DNA from: SIG701 sp045544955
Lineage (GTDB): Bacteria > Bacillota > Clostridia > Oscillospirales > CAG-272
Reading direction: 5' to 3'
Length of the DNA stretch: 64,000 bases
Assembly: GCA_045544955.1 (NCBI GenBank)
Contig: JAZPZY010000029.1
Span: 1 to 64,000 of the forward strand
This document shows, piece after piece, positions 17,475-26,309 of the stretch (position 1 is its first letter; the number at the start of each line of letters is the position of its first letter). The notes below the pieces were generated by a model. It did no database searches and was not told the origin of the DNA. It worked only from the letters and a program-made list of their open reading frames with translations. The position numbers were made by a program, and so were the translations under genes.

Positions 17475-18647
17475 TCAGAACATGAGTTCAGGGCACAGCT
17501 CGGGAATATCAGGGCTCAGAAGCTGCAGGCCGTTTTCCTTGACAACGATTCCTTTTTCCCATCTGACGCCGAAGGTGTCGGCTGAGATATACGTATCCAC
17601 CTGGAAGCACATATTTTCCTTCAGATGATACTGAGAGGAAGTCTCGCACCAGGGGGCCTCTACCTCGATCATGCCGGTGCCGTGAAGCGGTCCGTATACG
17701 TAATTCTTTTCAAACCCGTTGTTTACAAAATACTGATGGAAATTCTTGGCGATATCTGCCGCCCAGATACCGGCTTTGACCTGCTTTTCCGTCCATGCAT
17801 GAGCATCACGGCAGAACTGGACGATATCACGCCGCTGTCCCTCCAACTTACCAAGGCAGATAGGGTATCCGATAGCTGCAGAATAGCCGTCGATCTTGGC
17901 GGACAGATTCAGCTGGACGATATCACCCTTTTGAAATTCGCGGTAACAGGAGCGGGAGATAGCGTGGCGGGTGGATGCCTCGGAGAATACGTACATGGGC
18001 AGACCCTCGTATTCTGCACCGTGTTCGTATACAGCTTTCTGGGCCACGCCGACCATCTGCAATTCGGTCATTCCGGGACGGATGGCTTTGATGACTTCCT
18101 CCGTGGCGATATTGGCGATGCGGTAGCCTTCACGCAGGCAGTTCAGCTCGTTTTCCGACTTGATGGAGCGAAGTTCTACCATGACCTTGCCCGCATCTAC
18201 AATTTCAGCCTCGGGGAAAGCATCGCGAATCGCATTGAAAATGGTGACGGAGGTGTCGAGATAGGATGCAACACCGATGCGGATGTGCTTTCCGGTGACG
18301 CCGATGCCCTTGAAAACGTCGTGGAACGTATCGGGCTTCAGCTCGGGATACGCCGGATCCGCACCCTCACGGTACGCCAGCAGAACGAAAATCTTGTCCA
18401 GCTTGTTGCGGTCTGCCCCGAAGATGGCAGATTCCGGACCGACCATCAGTGCTGCCTCGCCAGCGGCGGAAATCGCTACGCCGGAACGCTCAAACAGGGG
18501 CCAAAAGCCGGAGAAGTAACGGGGATTTGCGTAGTCTGCCTCGTTGCCGTTGACGATCAGCACGTCCAGTTTTTCTCTCTGCAGGATGGCAGCACAACGC
18601 TGTACTCTTTCTTTGTACTCATAATCGGGAATGCAAACTCTTGCCAT
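17475..18647 (-). CDS. M24-fold (creatinase/Xaa-Pro peptidase-like) hydrolase lacking metal ligands
   Basis: A 390-residue pita-bread-fold protein with the usual N-terminal creatinase domain (about 1-150) and catalytic domain (160-390). In true M24 metallopeptidases two aspartates occur in a D-x-G-A-x(3)-G-Y-x-x-D pattern. Here that place reads LNLSAKIDGYSAA, with Asn247 and Ala258. His322 is kept in LHGTG, a usual glutamate is Asp351 and Glu364 is kept. Loss of the metal pair is what distinguishes creatinase, which cleaves creatine to sarcosine and urea without metal. A very strong AGGAGGA RBS fixes ATG 18647. It lies 18 bases upstream of the creatininase-family gene. Substrate inferred only from this pairing. 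Confidence 0.75.
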   Translation of the reverse strand: MARVCIPDYEYKERVQRCAAILQREKLDVLIVNGNEADYANPRYFSGFWPLFERSGVAISAAGEAALMVGPESAIFGADRNKLDKIFVLLAYREGADPAYPELKPDTFHDVFKGIGVTGKHIRIGVASYLDTSVTIFNAIRDAFPEAEIVDAGKVMVELRSIKSENELNCLREGYRIANIATEEVIKAIRPGMTELQMVGVAQKAVYEHGAEYEGLPMYVFSEASTRHAISRSCYREFQKGDIVQLNLSAKIDGYSAAIGYPICLGKLEGQRRDIVQFCRDAHAWTEKQVKAGIWAADIAKNFHQYFVNNGFEKNYVYGPLHGTGMIEVEAPWCETSSQYHLKENMCFQVDTYISADTFGVRWEKGIVVKENGLQLLSPDIPELCPELMF

Positions 18648-18713
18648 GGTTGTTTCCTCCTGAAATATATAGAATGGATGAATAAAATTTTCTGTGACGT
18701 TTGTTTCGTATTC

Positions 18714-19067
18714 TTATTCACAGTAGCCGGGCGTGGTGTAGAATGCAACGGTGCGAGGCTCCGCTCTGCCGTACTGTGCCACAACCGGAACATCGCTTTC
18801 CAGCATAATGGCGTATTGTTCACCTTCCACAGCGGTATGGCCGCAAAAATCCTGGGTATTGTTGCTGCGGAGACAGCGTACACGCCGGGCATTCACCGTC
18901 ACGGTAAATTGCACCGGATCTTTGTCCGTGTAGATCAGCGTTACGGTGATCTCTGCCGGACGGTCGCAGACGTTTGTGATGATCACAGATTCGTGACCGG
19001 GAATGCAGTTGACGCCCTCCGGGGGCAGCTCCGCATCGGGAAAGATCCATACTTTTTTGCCGTACAT
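18714..19067 (-). CDS. ASRT-family (sensory rhodopsin transducer-like) small-molecule-binding protein
   Basis: A 117-residue all-beta protein resembling the Anabaena sensory rhodopsin transducer superfamily. Landmarks are a WIFPDAELPP start, HESVIITNVCDRPAEITVTL, IYTDKDPVQFTV, ARRVRCLRSN and a SDVPVVAQYGR strand near the end. Members outside cyanobacteria are small single-domain proteins found next to sugar and amide catabolism genes and thought to bind small ligands. It is first in an operon with the creatinase-like and creatininase-family genes; GGAGG precedes ATG 19067. A gap of 66 bases separates it from the next gene. Its role here, for example ligand sensing or substrate handling, is inference. 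Confidence 0.7.
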   Translation of the reverse strand: MYGKKVWIFPDAELPPEGVNCIPGHESVIITNVCDRPAEITVTLIYTDKDPVQFTVTVNARRVRCLRSNNTQDFCGHTAVEGEQYAIMLESDVPVVAQYGRAEPRTVAFYTTPGYCE

Positions 19068-19128
19068 ATTTACCTCCGTTTTTTGAACTCAATTTGGATA
19101 GTTTTATCTATTTGTATATATTCTACCA

Positions 19129-19158
19129 TTGACAAAACCATTTTTCTTGTGGTATCAT
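19129..19158 (+). promoter_or_regulatory. Promoter of the AraC gene at 19197
   Basis: TTGACA (19129-19134), 18 bp, TATCAT (19153-19158), in the 129-bp region shared with the divergent ASRT operon. Confidence 0.65.
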
Positions 19159-19196
19159 CATATATAATGGTAAAATCGTTACTTTTTGGGGGAAGT

Positions 19197-20063
19197 ATGC
19201 ACGCATTTACGCATCTTGATCAAACGCGGCACGGTACGCCGTCTTTTCCGGCGGAATATTATTACGTGGATAGCCATCATCCCCGCTACCGGATGCCTTT
19301 TCACTGGCACAGTGAATGGGAAATTCTGCGTATCCTGGCCGGCGAATTCGTAATCTATCTGGAGGAAGAGGAGTATTTCGCACACGAAGGGGATATATTT
19401 TTGATTCGCGGCGGTATGCTCCACGGCGGAATCCCCAACGGATGCACGTACGAGTGCTTTGTATTTGATCTGTACGGCCTGTTCCGCAGTATGGACATGG
19501 TAAAAGATTACCTCCGGCCCTTCTACCGGCAGACGCAGATTCCCAAATGCTTTTACCCCTGCGGAGAAAATCCGGCGGTGATGCGGATCACGGAGGAGCT
19601 GATGTCCGCTTTTCAACCGTCGTCCGAGAGGGTTTCTCCGGAACTGGATACGGTGGGATGCCTGTGCAGACTGTTCTCGCTGATCCGAAAGGACGGTCTC
19701 TGCGTACCGAATGCAGCGGTAACGGACGTGGAGATGTACCGTATTGATCAGATCAAAGCGGTGCTGGAGTACATAGAAGAAAACTTTGAAAGCCCCCTCT
19801 CGCTTGAGGAGTTGGCGAGCGTTGTTGGGCAGAATCCGAAGTATTTCTGCCGTACCTTCCGGCGTTTGACGCATCAGTCCCCGATGGATTACGTCAATTT
19901 CTACCGCATTGAACAGGCGGCGTTCCTGCTCAGCACTACGAAGCACTCCATCACTTCAGTTGCCATGGACTGCGGATTCAGTGAGAACAGTTATTTTACG
20001 AAGGTTTTCAAAAAATACAAAGGCGTTACTCCGAAAAAATACCGTGAAAGTATTGTGGGATGA
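19197..20063 (+). CDS. AraC-family transcriptional regulator, likely controls the divergent ASRT operon
   Basis: A 288-residue regulator with an N-terminal cupin (PFHWHSEWEILRI and the HEGDIFLIRGG strand, about 35-80) and a C-terminal double HTH (ASVVGQNPKYFCRTF, CGFSENSYFTKVF, GVTPKKYRE). The frame is open much further upstream, but that part is antisense to the creatinase-like gene. The GGGGGAAG RBS and promoter fix ATG 19197. Divergent position 129 bp from the ASRT gene makes that operon the likely target. Confidence 0.85.
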   Translation: MHAFTHLDQTRHGTPSFPAEYYYVDSHHPRYRMPFHWHSEWEILRILAGEFVIYLEEEEYFAHEGDIFLIRGGMLHGGIPNGCTYECFVFDLYGLFRSMDMVKDYLRPFYRQTQIPKCFYPCGENPAVMRITEELMSAFQPSSERVSPELDTVGCLCRLFSLIRKDGLCVPNAAVTDVEMYRIDQIKAVLEYIEENFESPLSLEELASVVGQNPKYFCRTFRRLTHQSPMDYVNFYRIEQAAFLLSTTKHSITSVAMDCGFSENSYFTKVFKKYKGVTPKKYRESIVG

Positions 20064-20117
20064 TCTGAAAAAGCAGGACTGTGCGGTTAAAGGATAGGCT
20101 GCTTGAGAGTTACTCTT

Positions 20118-20205
20118 CTATCGGCCATGGAAGGAAAGTCCAGACTTACCGTCGAAACAAAAGAAAGGGGCTGCCGCATTTAATGCGACAGCCCCATATA
20201 GCTCC
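20118..20205 (+). repeat. Composite dispersed repeat, copy B, with bidirectional terminator
   Basis: CGGCCATGGAAGGAAAGTCC followed by a hairpin GGGGCTGCCGCATT (20167-20180) / ATGCGACAGCCCC (20183-20195). It lies between the convergent AraC and ABC exporter genes. It combines the GGAAGGAAAGTCC leader of the repeat with the other (GGGGCTG) terminator stem. Confidence 0.65.
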
Positions 20206-20237
20206 GGGGGATTTATATACGCTTACCTCGTGCATTT

Positions 20238-22145
20238 TTAAGCGTTAAACTTGCTCAGCCGTTCCTTCTCAAACTGCATCCGATACAGGTCGTAATATTT
20301 TCCCTTCTTTTCGAGGAGCTGGGCGTGGCTGCCCTCTTCCATGATTCTTCCCTTAGCGAGCACGATAATTTTGTCCGCGTGCTGAATGGTGGACAACCGA
20401 TGGGCAACCATGAGCATGGTCCCGATGTTCATCATTTTTTCAAGAGAATCCTGGATCAGAAGTTCCGTCTCTGTATCAATATTCGCCGTTGCCTCGTCCA
20501 GTATCATGACGGCGGGCTTGTGTACGATCGTTCTTGCAAAGGACAGAAGCTGACGTTGGCCGGCGGAGAAGTTGTTTCCCTGGCTGCGAACCACTTCGTC
20601 CAGACCGTTTGACAGCTTGTTGATAAAATGATCCGCATTGACGTAACGGCACGCTTCCATCACGGTATCGTCATCCACACCCTCGAGCCCAAGCAGAATG
20701 TTGGAGCGGATAGTGCCTGAAAACAGGAATACGTCCTGCAGCATTTGGCCGAAATGCCGGCGGAGAGAGGACAGCTTGATGGTTCGGATATCCCGTCCGT
20801 CCACCAGGATCTGGCCCTTTTGAATGTCGTAGTTCCGGCACAGCAGACTGAGAATGGTGGTTTTCCCCGATCCTGTTGCACCGACAAAGGCAACCGTGTC
20901 TCCCGCATTCACCGTGAAAGATACACCCCTAAGGATCCATTCATCCGGATTATAGGCGAACCATACGTCGCGAAATTCAATATTTCCTTTGATAGAGTCC
21001 AGCTCTACAGCGTCGGGGGCATCCGTCACTTCAGGCTTCATGTCGAAGATGGTGAATATCTTCTCGGCGGAGGCAAAGGCGGACTGAAGCCAGTTGAACT
21101 GCTCCGCAAGGTTCTGGATGGGATTAAAGAATTTATTGATGTAGGAGTAGAATGTCACCGCAATTCCGCTGGTCACCGTCTGCCCAAGGAAGGAAACGTC
21201 TCTGATATATCCCCGTCCTGCCAGATACAGAAGACAGAGGATGGAGGAGATATACAGCATATACACAAGGGGACGGAAAATGCTGAATACGATCATTTCT
21301 CCCTGCTTGGCTTTGCCGAGCATTTGATTTTTACGCTCAAATTCATCCTTTTTCTTCTCCTCACGATTGAATATCTGGATGATCTTCATACCGGACAGAT
21401 TTTCGGAAAGGAATGTGTTGATATCGGTGGTTCCGTCTTTCACTTTGCGGTACGCTTTACGGGAGAATTTACGGAACACCACTGTAAACAGCACGATGAA
21501 GGGCACGAAACAGAGAACCATGATAGTCAGCATATAGTTGAGGCATATCATAGCCACAAGTACGCCAATGATGATGAAGCAATTTTTGATCAGGTTAACG
21601 ATCAGATTGGTGAACATCATGGAGATGGCTGCCGTATCGTTTGTCACACGGGTTACAAGTTTTCCGACGGGGATTTCGGTGTGCTGATGGTGGGAAAGAT
21701 TCTGGATATGTGTGAACAGATCCTCACGGATACGGGAGACGATCTTCTGGCCCGTTCGCTGCAGAACAATGGCCTGAATGTAGGTGCAGATCAGAGAAAC
21801 GATCAGAATAGAGCCGTATACCGCAACCAGTTTTAACAGTTCTGAAACCGCATCTGCGGCGGCACTGCCGTCCGTTTTGATCACTTCAATGATCTCACCG
21901 AGGAGAATGGGGGACACGATGTCGTATGCTACCGAAAACAGCATCACAAAGAGGACAAAGGCGAAGCTTTTCCAATACGGTTTGGCGTAAACCAGCAGAC
22001 GGCGTGCGATCTCGCTGTCCTTCATGCTTCGGTCAAAGCCCACAGCTTCCTTTTGCTTGCGGATGGCCAAATAGGCGGCAACAAAAATGATGGAAAGTAC
22101 ACCGAGGACTGCACCTACGGCCAAAATGGGATAAAACTCAAACAT
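20238..22145 (-). CDS. ABC exporter half-transporter, second subunit (canonical Walker B)
   Basis: A 635-residue half-transporter: one extra N-terminal helix, six-helix exporter domain (about 60-350) and nucleotide-binding domain. Walker A is GATGSGKTT, Walker B VMILDEATANID with catalytic Glu, and H-loop AHRLS. The signature is NFSAGQRQL rather than LSGGQ. With the upstream subunit this matches heterodimeric exporters such as BmrCD/TM287-288, where one of two ATP sites is degenerate. ATG 22145 overlaps the upstream stop by 8 bases and has GGAGG before it, so the pair is cotranslated. It probably exports drugs, lipids or peptides; substrate unknown. Confidence 0.9.
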   Translation of the reverse strand: MFEFYPILAVGAVLGVLSIIFVAAYLAIRKQKEAVGFDRSMKDSEIARRLLVYAKPYWKSFAFVLFVMLFSVAYDIVSPILLGEIIEVIKTDGSAAADAVSELLKLVAVYGSILIVSLICTYIQAIVLQRTGQKIVSRIREDLFTHIQNLSHHQHTEIPVGKLVTRVTNDTAAISMMFTNLIVNLIKNCFIIIGVLVAMICLNYMLTIMVLCFVPFIVLFTVVFRKFSRKAYRKVKDGTTDINTFLSENLSGMKIIQIFNREEKKKDEFERKNQMLGKAKQGEMIVFSIFRPLVYMLYISSILCLLYLAGRGYIRDVSFLGQTVTSGIAVTFYSYINKFFNPIQNLAEQFNWLQSAFASAEKIFTIFDMKPEVTDAPDAVELDSIKGNIEFRDVWFAYNPDEWILRGVSFTVNAGDTVAFVGATGSGKTTILSLLCRNYDIQKGQILVDGRDIRTIKLSSLRRHFGQMLQDVFLFSGTIRSNILLGLEGVDDDTVMEACRYVNADHFINKLSNGLDEVVRSQGNNFSAGQRQLLSFARTIVHKPAVMILDEATANIDTETELLIQDSLEKMMNIGTMLMVAHRLSTIQHADKIIVLAKGRIMEEGSHAQLLEKKGKYYDLYRMQFEKERLSKFNA

Positions 22146-23943
22146 TTTCTGCCACCTCCGTTTCCGTATCTTTCTTGTCCTGTTCTTCATCCAAACGCTG
22201 CAGATCAACCATATTGCGGTACGGGGGGCAGGTTTCGTAAAGATCACCGTGCGTCCCAACAGCCATTACTTTTCCGTCGTCGATAAACACGATCTTATCC
22301 ATGCTCTTAACGGTGGAAATTCTGTGAGCAATGAGGATGGTGGTCTTTCCCTGTCTTAGGGTACGCAGATTATCAAGGATCGTCTTTTCGGTCTTCACGT
22401 CAACGGCGGATACGGAGTCGTCAAGGATCAGCACGCTTGCATCTTTCAAAAGAGCACGTGCAATGGAGATCCGCTGCTTCTGACCGCCGGATACAGTCAC
22501 GCCGCGTTCGCCGAGAATAGTTTCGTAGCCTTCTGCAAATTGCTCAATATTTTCATGGATATCCGCCATTTTTGCCGCTTCGCGGATGATTTCGCTATCC
22601 GCTTCGCCGCGGGCGAAGGCGATGTTGTTTTTAATGGTGTCGCTGAACAGGAAATTATCCTGGGGAACGTAGGCACAGGACTGACGAACGGTACGAATGG
22701 GGAGGGTGTTGATATCCTGTCCGTCCATGAACAAGGTTCCATCGGGAACATTGTAGGTGCGGAGGATCAGATCCACAAGCGTGGTCTTGCCCGCCCCTGT
22801 TTTTCCGATGATACCTACGTTTTCACCCGCTTTGATCCGGAAGGAAACGTCCGTAAGTGCATCGTATTCTCCGCCGGGATGACGGAACGTGAGATTGCGG
22901 AACTCGATATCACCCTTTAAGGGGGCAGATTCCTTCACGTCGGGACGGTCCACTACGTCGGGTTCAGCATCCAGCAGTTCACCGATACGCTTCAGTGACG
23001 CTTTGCCCCGGGAACGCATTTCAATGAGCTGGGATACTGCCATCACGGGCCAGATAATTGCGGTAAAGTAGCCGATGAATTCTACCAGCTGCCCTGCATC
23101 GAAGGTACCGTGCAGCACCAGATAACCGCCGTAACCGAGAATGACACAGACTACCGACTCTACGAATAGGGTTACGAGCACCGTCAGCAGTGTGGACAGT
23201 TTGGTGTGTGCTACGTTGGTGTCCTCGTTTGTTTTATTGATCTCACGGAACCCTATGTGCTTGACGGTTTCCTTGACAAATGCCTTGACTACGGCAATAC
23301 CCGAGAAGGTTTCCTGGGAAAAATCGGACAGAGAGGAAAAGGCCGCCTGGCGTGCATCCCATCTCTTTTCCAGATGGTGATCCAGCACTGCACCGATGCC
23401 GAAGAGAAACAGCATGGGGATCATGGAAAAGAGTGTCAGGAGCGGATTCATGGCGTACATCTTGAGAATGGCAAGGATGCCAAGAAACAGGGCGTCACAG
23501 AACATCAAAACACCCCAGCCAAAGCAATCCTGCACCGTTTCAAGATCGTTGGTGAACAGTGTCATGAGATTGCCCACCTTGTTGACTTGATAATACTGCT
23601 GGGACAGATCCTTACAGCGGTCGAACATGCGGCCGCGCAAGTGAGTTTCCATACGGATGGCAGCGCCCCGGAAGCAAACACGCCACAGGAAACGTCCGAA
23701 CACCATGCAGAGAATGACGATGATCATAGGCAGGCAGACCTTGTCAAGAAGATAATCCATATCAAAGGGAAGGGTAACGCCGTTTTGCGTCACCGTTCCG
23801 CTGATGAGACCGTTGATTACCGACCGATAAAATTCGGGGACAAGAAGCTGCATATAATCAACAAGAACCAGTGCCGCGATACCTAAAAGAATGGCGGGCA
23901 GGTACTTCAAATAGTAACGGTTAATGTATTTCCCGAAAAGCAA
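22138..23943 (-). CDS. ABC exporter half-transporter, first subunit (degenerate Walker B)
   Basis: About 601 residues: six-helix exporter domain then NBD with Walker A GKTGAGKTT, intact signature VSGGQKQR and Walker B VLILDDSVSAVD, in which the catalytic Glu is Asp. That substitution with the altered signature of the partner defines the degenerate site of a heterodimeric exporter. The start is uncertain. A GTG at 23952 would overlap the only Shine-Dalgarno (GAGGTG), so the TTG at 23943, six bases after it, is chosen. It is the promoter-proximal gene of the pair. Confidence 0.9.
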   Translation of the reverse strand: MLFGKYINRYYLKYLPAILLGIAALVLVDYMQLLVPEFYRSVINGLISGTVTQNGVTLPFDMDYLLDKVCLPMIIVILCMVFGRFLWRVCFRGAAIRMETHLRGRMFDRCKDLSQQYYQVNKVGNLMTLFTNDLETVQDCFGWGVLMFCDALFLGILAILKMYAMNPLLTLFSMIPMLFLFGIGAVLDHHLEKRWDARQAAFSSLSDFSQETFSGIAVVKAFVKETVKHIGFREINKTNEDTNVAHTKLSTLLTVLVTLFVESVVCVILGYGGYLVLHGTFDAGQLVEFIGYFTAIIWPVMAVSQLIEMRSRGKASLKRIGELLDAEPDVVDRPDVKESAPLKGDIEFRNLTFRHPGGEYDALTDVSFRIKAGENVGIIGKTGAGKTTLVDLILRTYNVPDGTLFMDGQDINTLPIRTVRQSCAYVPQDNFLFSDTIKNNIAFARGEADSEIIREAAKMADIHENIEQFAEGYETILGERGVTVSGGQKQRISIARALLKDASVLILDDSVSAVDVKTEKTILDNLRTLRQGKTTILIAHRISTVKSMDKIVFIDDGKVMAVGTHGDLYETCPPYRNMVDLQRLDEEQDKKDTETEVAENV

Positions 23944-24132
23944 AAATTTCACCTCGTTTCAAATTTCAACAGCCGTGTATGGCGTAATTTCTTTGCAAAA
24001 AACGCCATTATGTATTATCAATCTTAACGGGGGTTATGTCAAGTCTTTTTGTGTAAATTTTTGCATATATTACGTTTTCGTTATCTTGCAAACGTATCTG
24101 GAAGAGCAGGTTCAATAATCCCCCGAAATTTA

Positions 24133-24161
24133 TTGACAAATGCAGGCTTTACGGGTATAAT
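24133..24161 (+). promoter_or_regulatory. Consensus promoter of pepF
   Basis: TTGACA (24133-24138), exactly 17 bp, TATAAT (24156-24161). This is the best sigma-A match in the window. Confidence 0.85.
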
Positions 24162-24207
24162 TAAATCAGTGATGCAATATTATCAGAGAAAGAAAAGGGT
24201 AATGAAT

Positions 24208-25998
24208 ATGATACGTGTAAGAAGCGAGATCCCCGAAAAATACAAGTGGGATTTGACAGGCATTTACAAGACCGAGGCCGAATTTGAGGCTGATTTTGCC
24301 CGTGCAAAGGAGTATATCGCCGATTTTGCACGCCACCGTGATATGATGAGCAAGTCTGCACAGGGACTTTACGACGCTCTGCAGGCAAGCACGGAACTGG
24401 AGCGTGTGATCACAAAACTGTACGAATACGCATTTCTTTCGTCAGATCTTGACAAGTCGGATAACAAGTATCTGGCACTCAGCGGCAGGATCATGAATCT
24501 GGCAAACGAAGCCAATTCCGCCTCCTTCTTCCTCTCTCCCATGCTGGTAAAGATCAAGGACAAGACGCTTGATACGTGGTACACCGAACTGCCCAAACTG
24601 TCCGAGTTCCGGCGAACCATTGAGCTGACCCGCCGCTATCGCAAGTACACGCTTTCCGATGATAAGGAACAGCTTTTAGCGGACGTCGGCATCTGCCTTG
24701 GCACCAACGCTAAGGTGGAGGGCGTTTTCTCCAATGCCGATCTGACCTTTGGCAAGATCCGCAATGCAGAGGGAAAGCTGGTTGAGTTGACCAATTCCAC
24801 CTACGTGCTCCATCTTACCAGCAAGGACAGACGCGTCCGTCGTGCTGCCTTTAAGAAACTCTATGCCACCTACAAGCAGTTTGGCAACACCTTTGCTTCC
24901 TTGCTCGGTAATACCGTAAAGGAGAGAACCACTCTTGCGAAGATCAGAGGATTTAACTCCAGCATTGAGGCATCCACCTTCAACGACGAGGTAACGCCCG
25001 TTATTTATAACAACCTCATTGACACCGTTAACCGTAATATGCAGGTCGTTTACGACTATTTCGATCTGAAAAAAGAGGTTTTGGGACTTCCTGCTTTGCA
25101 CATGTATGACCTCTATACGCCCCTTATTCCCGATTGTACCAAGGAATATAGTTTCGACGAGGCAGTAGAAACGGTTATTGATACGGTAAGAATCCTCGGG
25201 GACGAGTACGCAGGCACACTGGAGGATGGGATCAAGAATCAGAAGTGGGTTGACGTATACCCCACAAAGGGGAAACGCGGCGGTGCGTACAGCGCCGGCT
25301 GCTATGACACACAGCCGTATATTCTTCTCAACTATAACGAAAAGATTGATGACGTTTCTACTCTTGCACATGAAGCGGGACACTCCATGCACTCCTACTA
25401 TTCCCGTAAGCACAACACCCCGCAGGAGTCGAACTACACGATTTTCGTAGCAGAGGTTGCCTCTACCGTAAACGAATTGCTTTTCTGCCACAAGATGCTT
25501 CGTGAGTCAAGCAGTCGGGAAGAGAAGCTGTCCATCCTCAACCAGCTGATGGAAACCTATAAGGGGACGCTTTACCGTCAGACCATGTTTGCAGAGTTTG
25601 AACGTGACATTCACGCTATGACCGAGTCCGGCGTCACACTCACGCAGGAAAGCCTTTGCGATACGTACTACAATATCGTAAAGAAATATTTCGGCAAGAG
25701 CGTCGTGTGCGATAAGGAGATTGCGCTTGAATGGATGAGAATCCCTCACTTCTACCGCTCCTTCTACGTATACAAGTACGCTACCTGTATTTCTGCAGCA
25801 TCTGCCATTGTGCACAGAATTGAGAATGAAGGCGAAGCGTATATCAAGCAGTACCTTGCATTCCTTTCCTGCGGCGGCAGAATCAGTCCTGTTGACAGCT
25901 TGAAGGTTGCCGGCATTGATATGGCTGACCCGTCCGTTGTAGATGCGGCTATTACAGACTTCAAAGAAGCGATCGAAATGTTCAAAGAACTTTATTGA
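24208..25998 (+). CDS. pepF: Oligoendopeptidase F
   Basis: A 596-residue cytoplasmic M3-family zinc peptidase that cuts short peptides of roughly 7-17 residues. The family start VRSEIPEKYKWDL is intact, and the zinc motif LAHEAGHSMHSYY lies near residue 386, with EVASTVNELL supplying the third ligand. The RNPL-type C-terminus is complete. ATG 24208 is preferred over 24202 because AAGGG then has proper spacing. It is monocistronic behind a consensus promoter. Confidence 0.95.
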   Translation: MIRVRSEIPEKYKWDLTGIYKTEAEFEADFARAKEYIADFARHRDMMSKSAQGLYDALQASTELERVITKLYEYAFLSSDLDKSDNKYLALSGRIMNLANEANSASFFLSPMLVKIKDKTLDTWYTELPKLSEFRRTIELTRRYRKYTLSDDKEQLLADVGICLGTNAKVEGVFSNADLTFGKIRNAEGKLVELTNSTYVLHLTSKDRRVRRAAFKKLYATYKQFGNTFASLLGNTVKERTTLAKIRGFNSSIEASTFNDEVTPVIYNNLIDTVNRNMQVVYDYFDLKKEVLGLPALHMYDLYTPLIPDCTKEYSFDEAVETVIDTVRILGDEYAGTLEDGIKNQKWVDVYPTKGKRGGAYSAGCYDTQPYILLNYNEKIDDVSTLAHEAGHSMHSYYSRKHNTPQESNYTIFVAEVASTVNELLFCHKMLRESSSREEKLSILNQLMETYKGTLYRQTMFAEFERDIHAMTESGVTLTQESLCDTYYNIVKKYFGKSVVCDKEIALEWMRIPHFYRSFYVYKYATCISAASAIVHRIENEGEAYIKQYLAFLSCGGRISPVDSLKVAGIDMADPSVVDAAITDFKEAIEMFKELY

Positions 25999-26014
25999 TG
26001 AAAATAGATAAAAC

Positions 26015-26046
26015 GAGAACAGGACACCGGCAGGTGTCCTGTTCTC
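26015..26046 (+). terminator. Stem-loop after pepF
   Basis: A perfect 14-bp stem, GAGAACAGGACACC / GGTGTCCTGTTCTC, with loop GGCA, 16 bases after the pepF stop. There is no U-tract, so termination may be inefficient. Confidence 0.6.
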
Positions 26047-26048
26047 CC

Positions 26049-26216
26049 GAGGGTGAAATACAATATGAGGAAGGTCTTTTATACATAACATTTGAAGATA
26101 TGGGTTCCCTGAAGGAAAAGATTCTTTCAGAGCCTGAGAATTACGAGATAATTCCAATCTGTTTAAAGGAAAAACAGGGAGAACTTTCTCTGTCGGGCTC
26201 TGCATGGCCTGATTGA
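26049..26216 (+). pseudogene. Possible C-terminal gene remnant downstream of pepF
   Basis: An open stretch ending at 26216 with protein-like composition (LYITFEDMGSLKEKIL, YEIIPICLKEKQGEL) but no start codon with an RBS. The frame only opens through the pepF stem-loop. Could be the tail of a lost gene. Family not recognised. Confidence 0.25.
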
Positions 26217-26309
26217 CGAAGGAGCGTTCTTTTTCCATTTAAAAATATTTGGTATAGCACAATTCCTCTTTGGAGATTTGAATATGATGTTTGATAAGGA
26301 GACAATATC

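Noticed and set aside
17625..19196. Long open frame on the plus strand running into the AraC gene at 19197
   Set aside because: It is antisense to the creatinase-like gene, has no RBS, and the promoter and RBS of the AraC gene lie inside it. The open frame is a by-product of codon bias.
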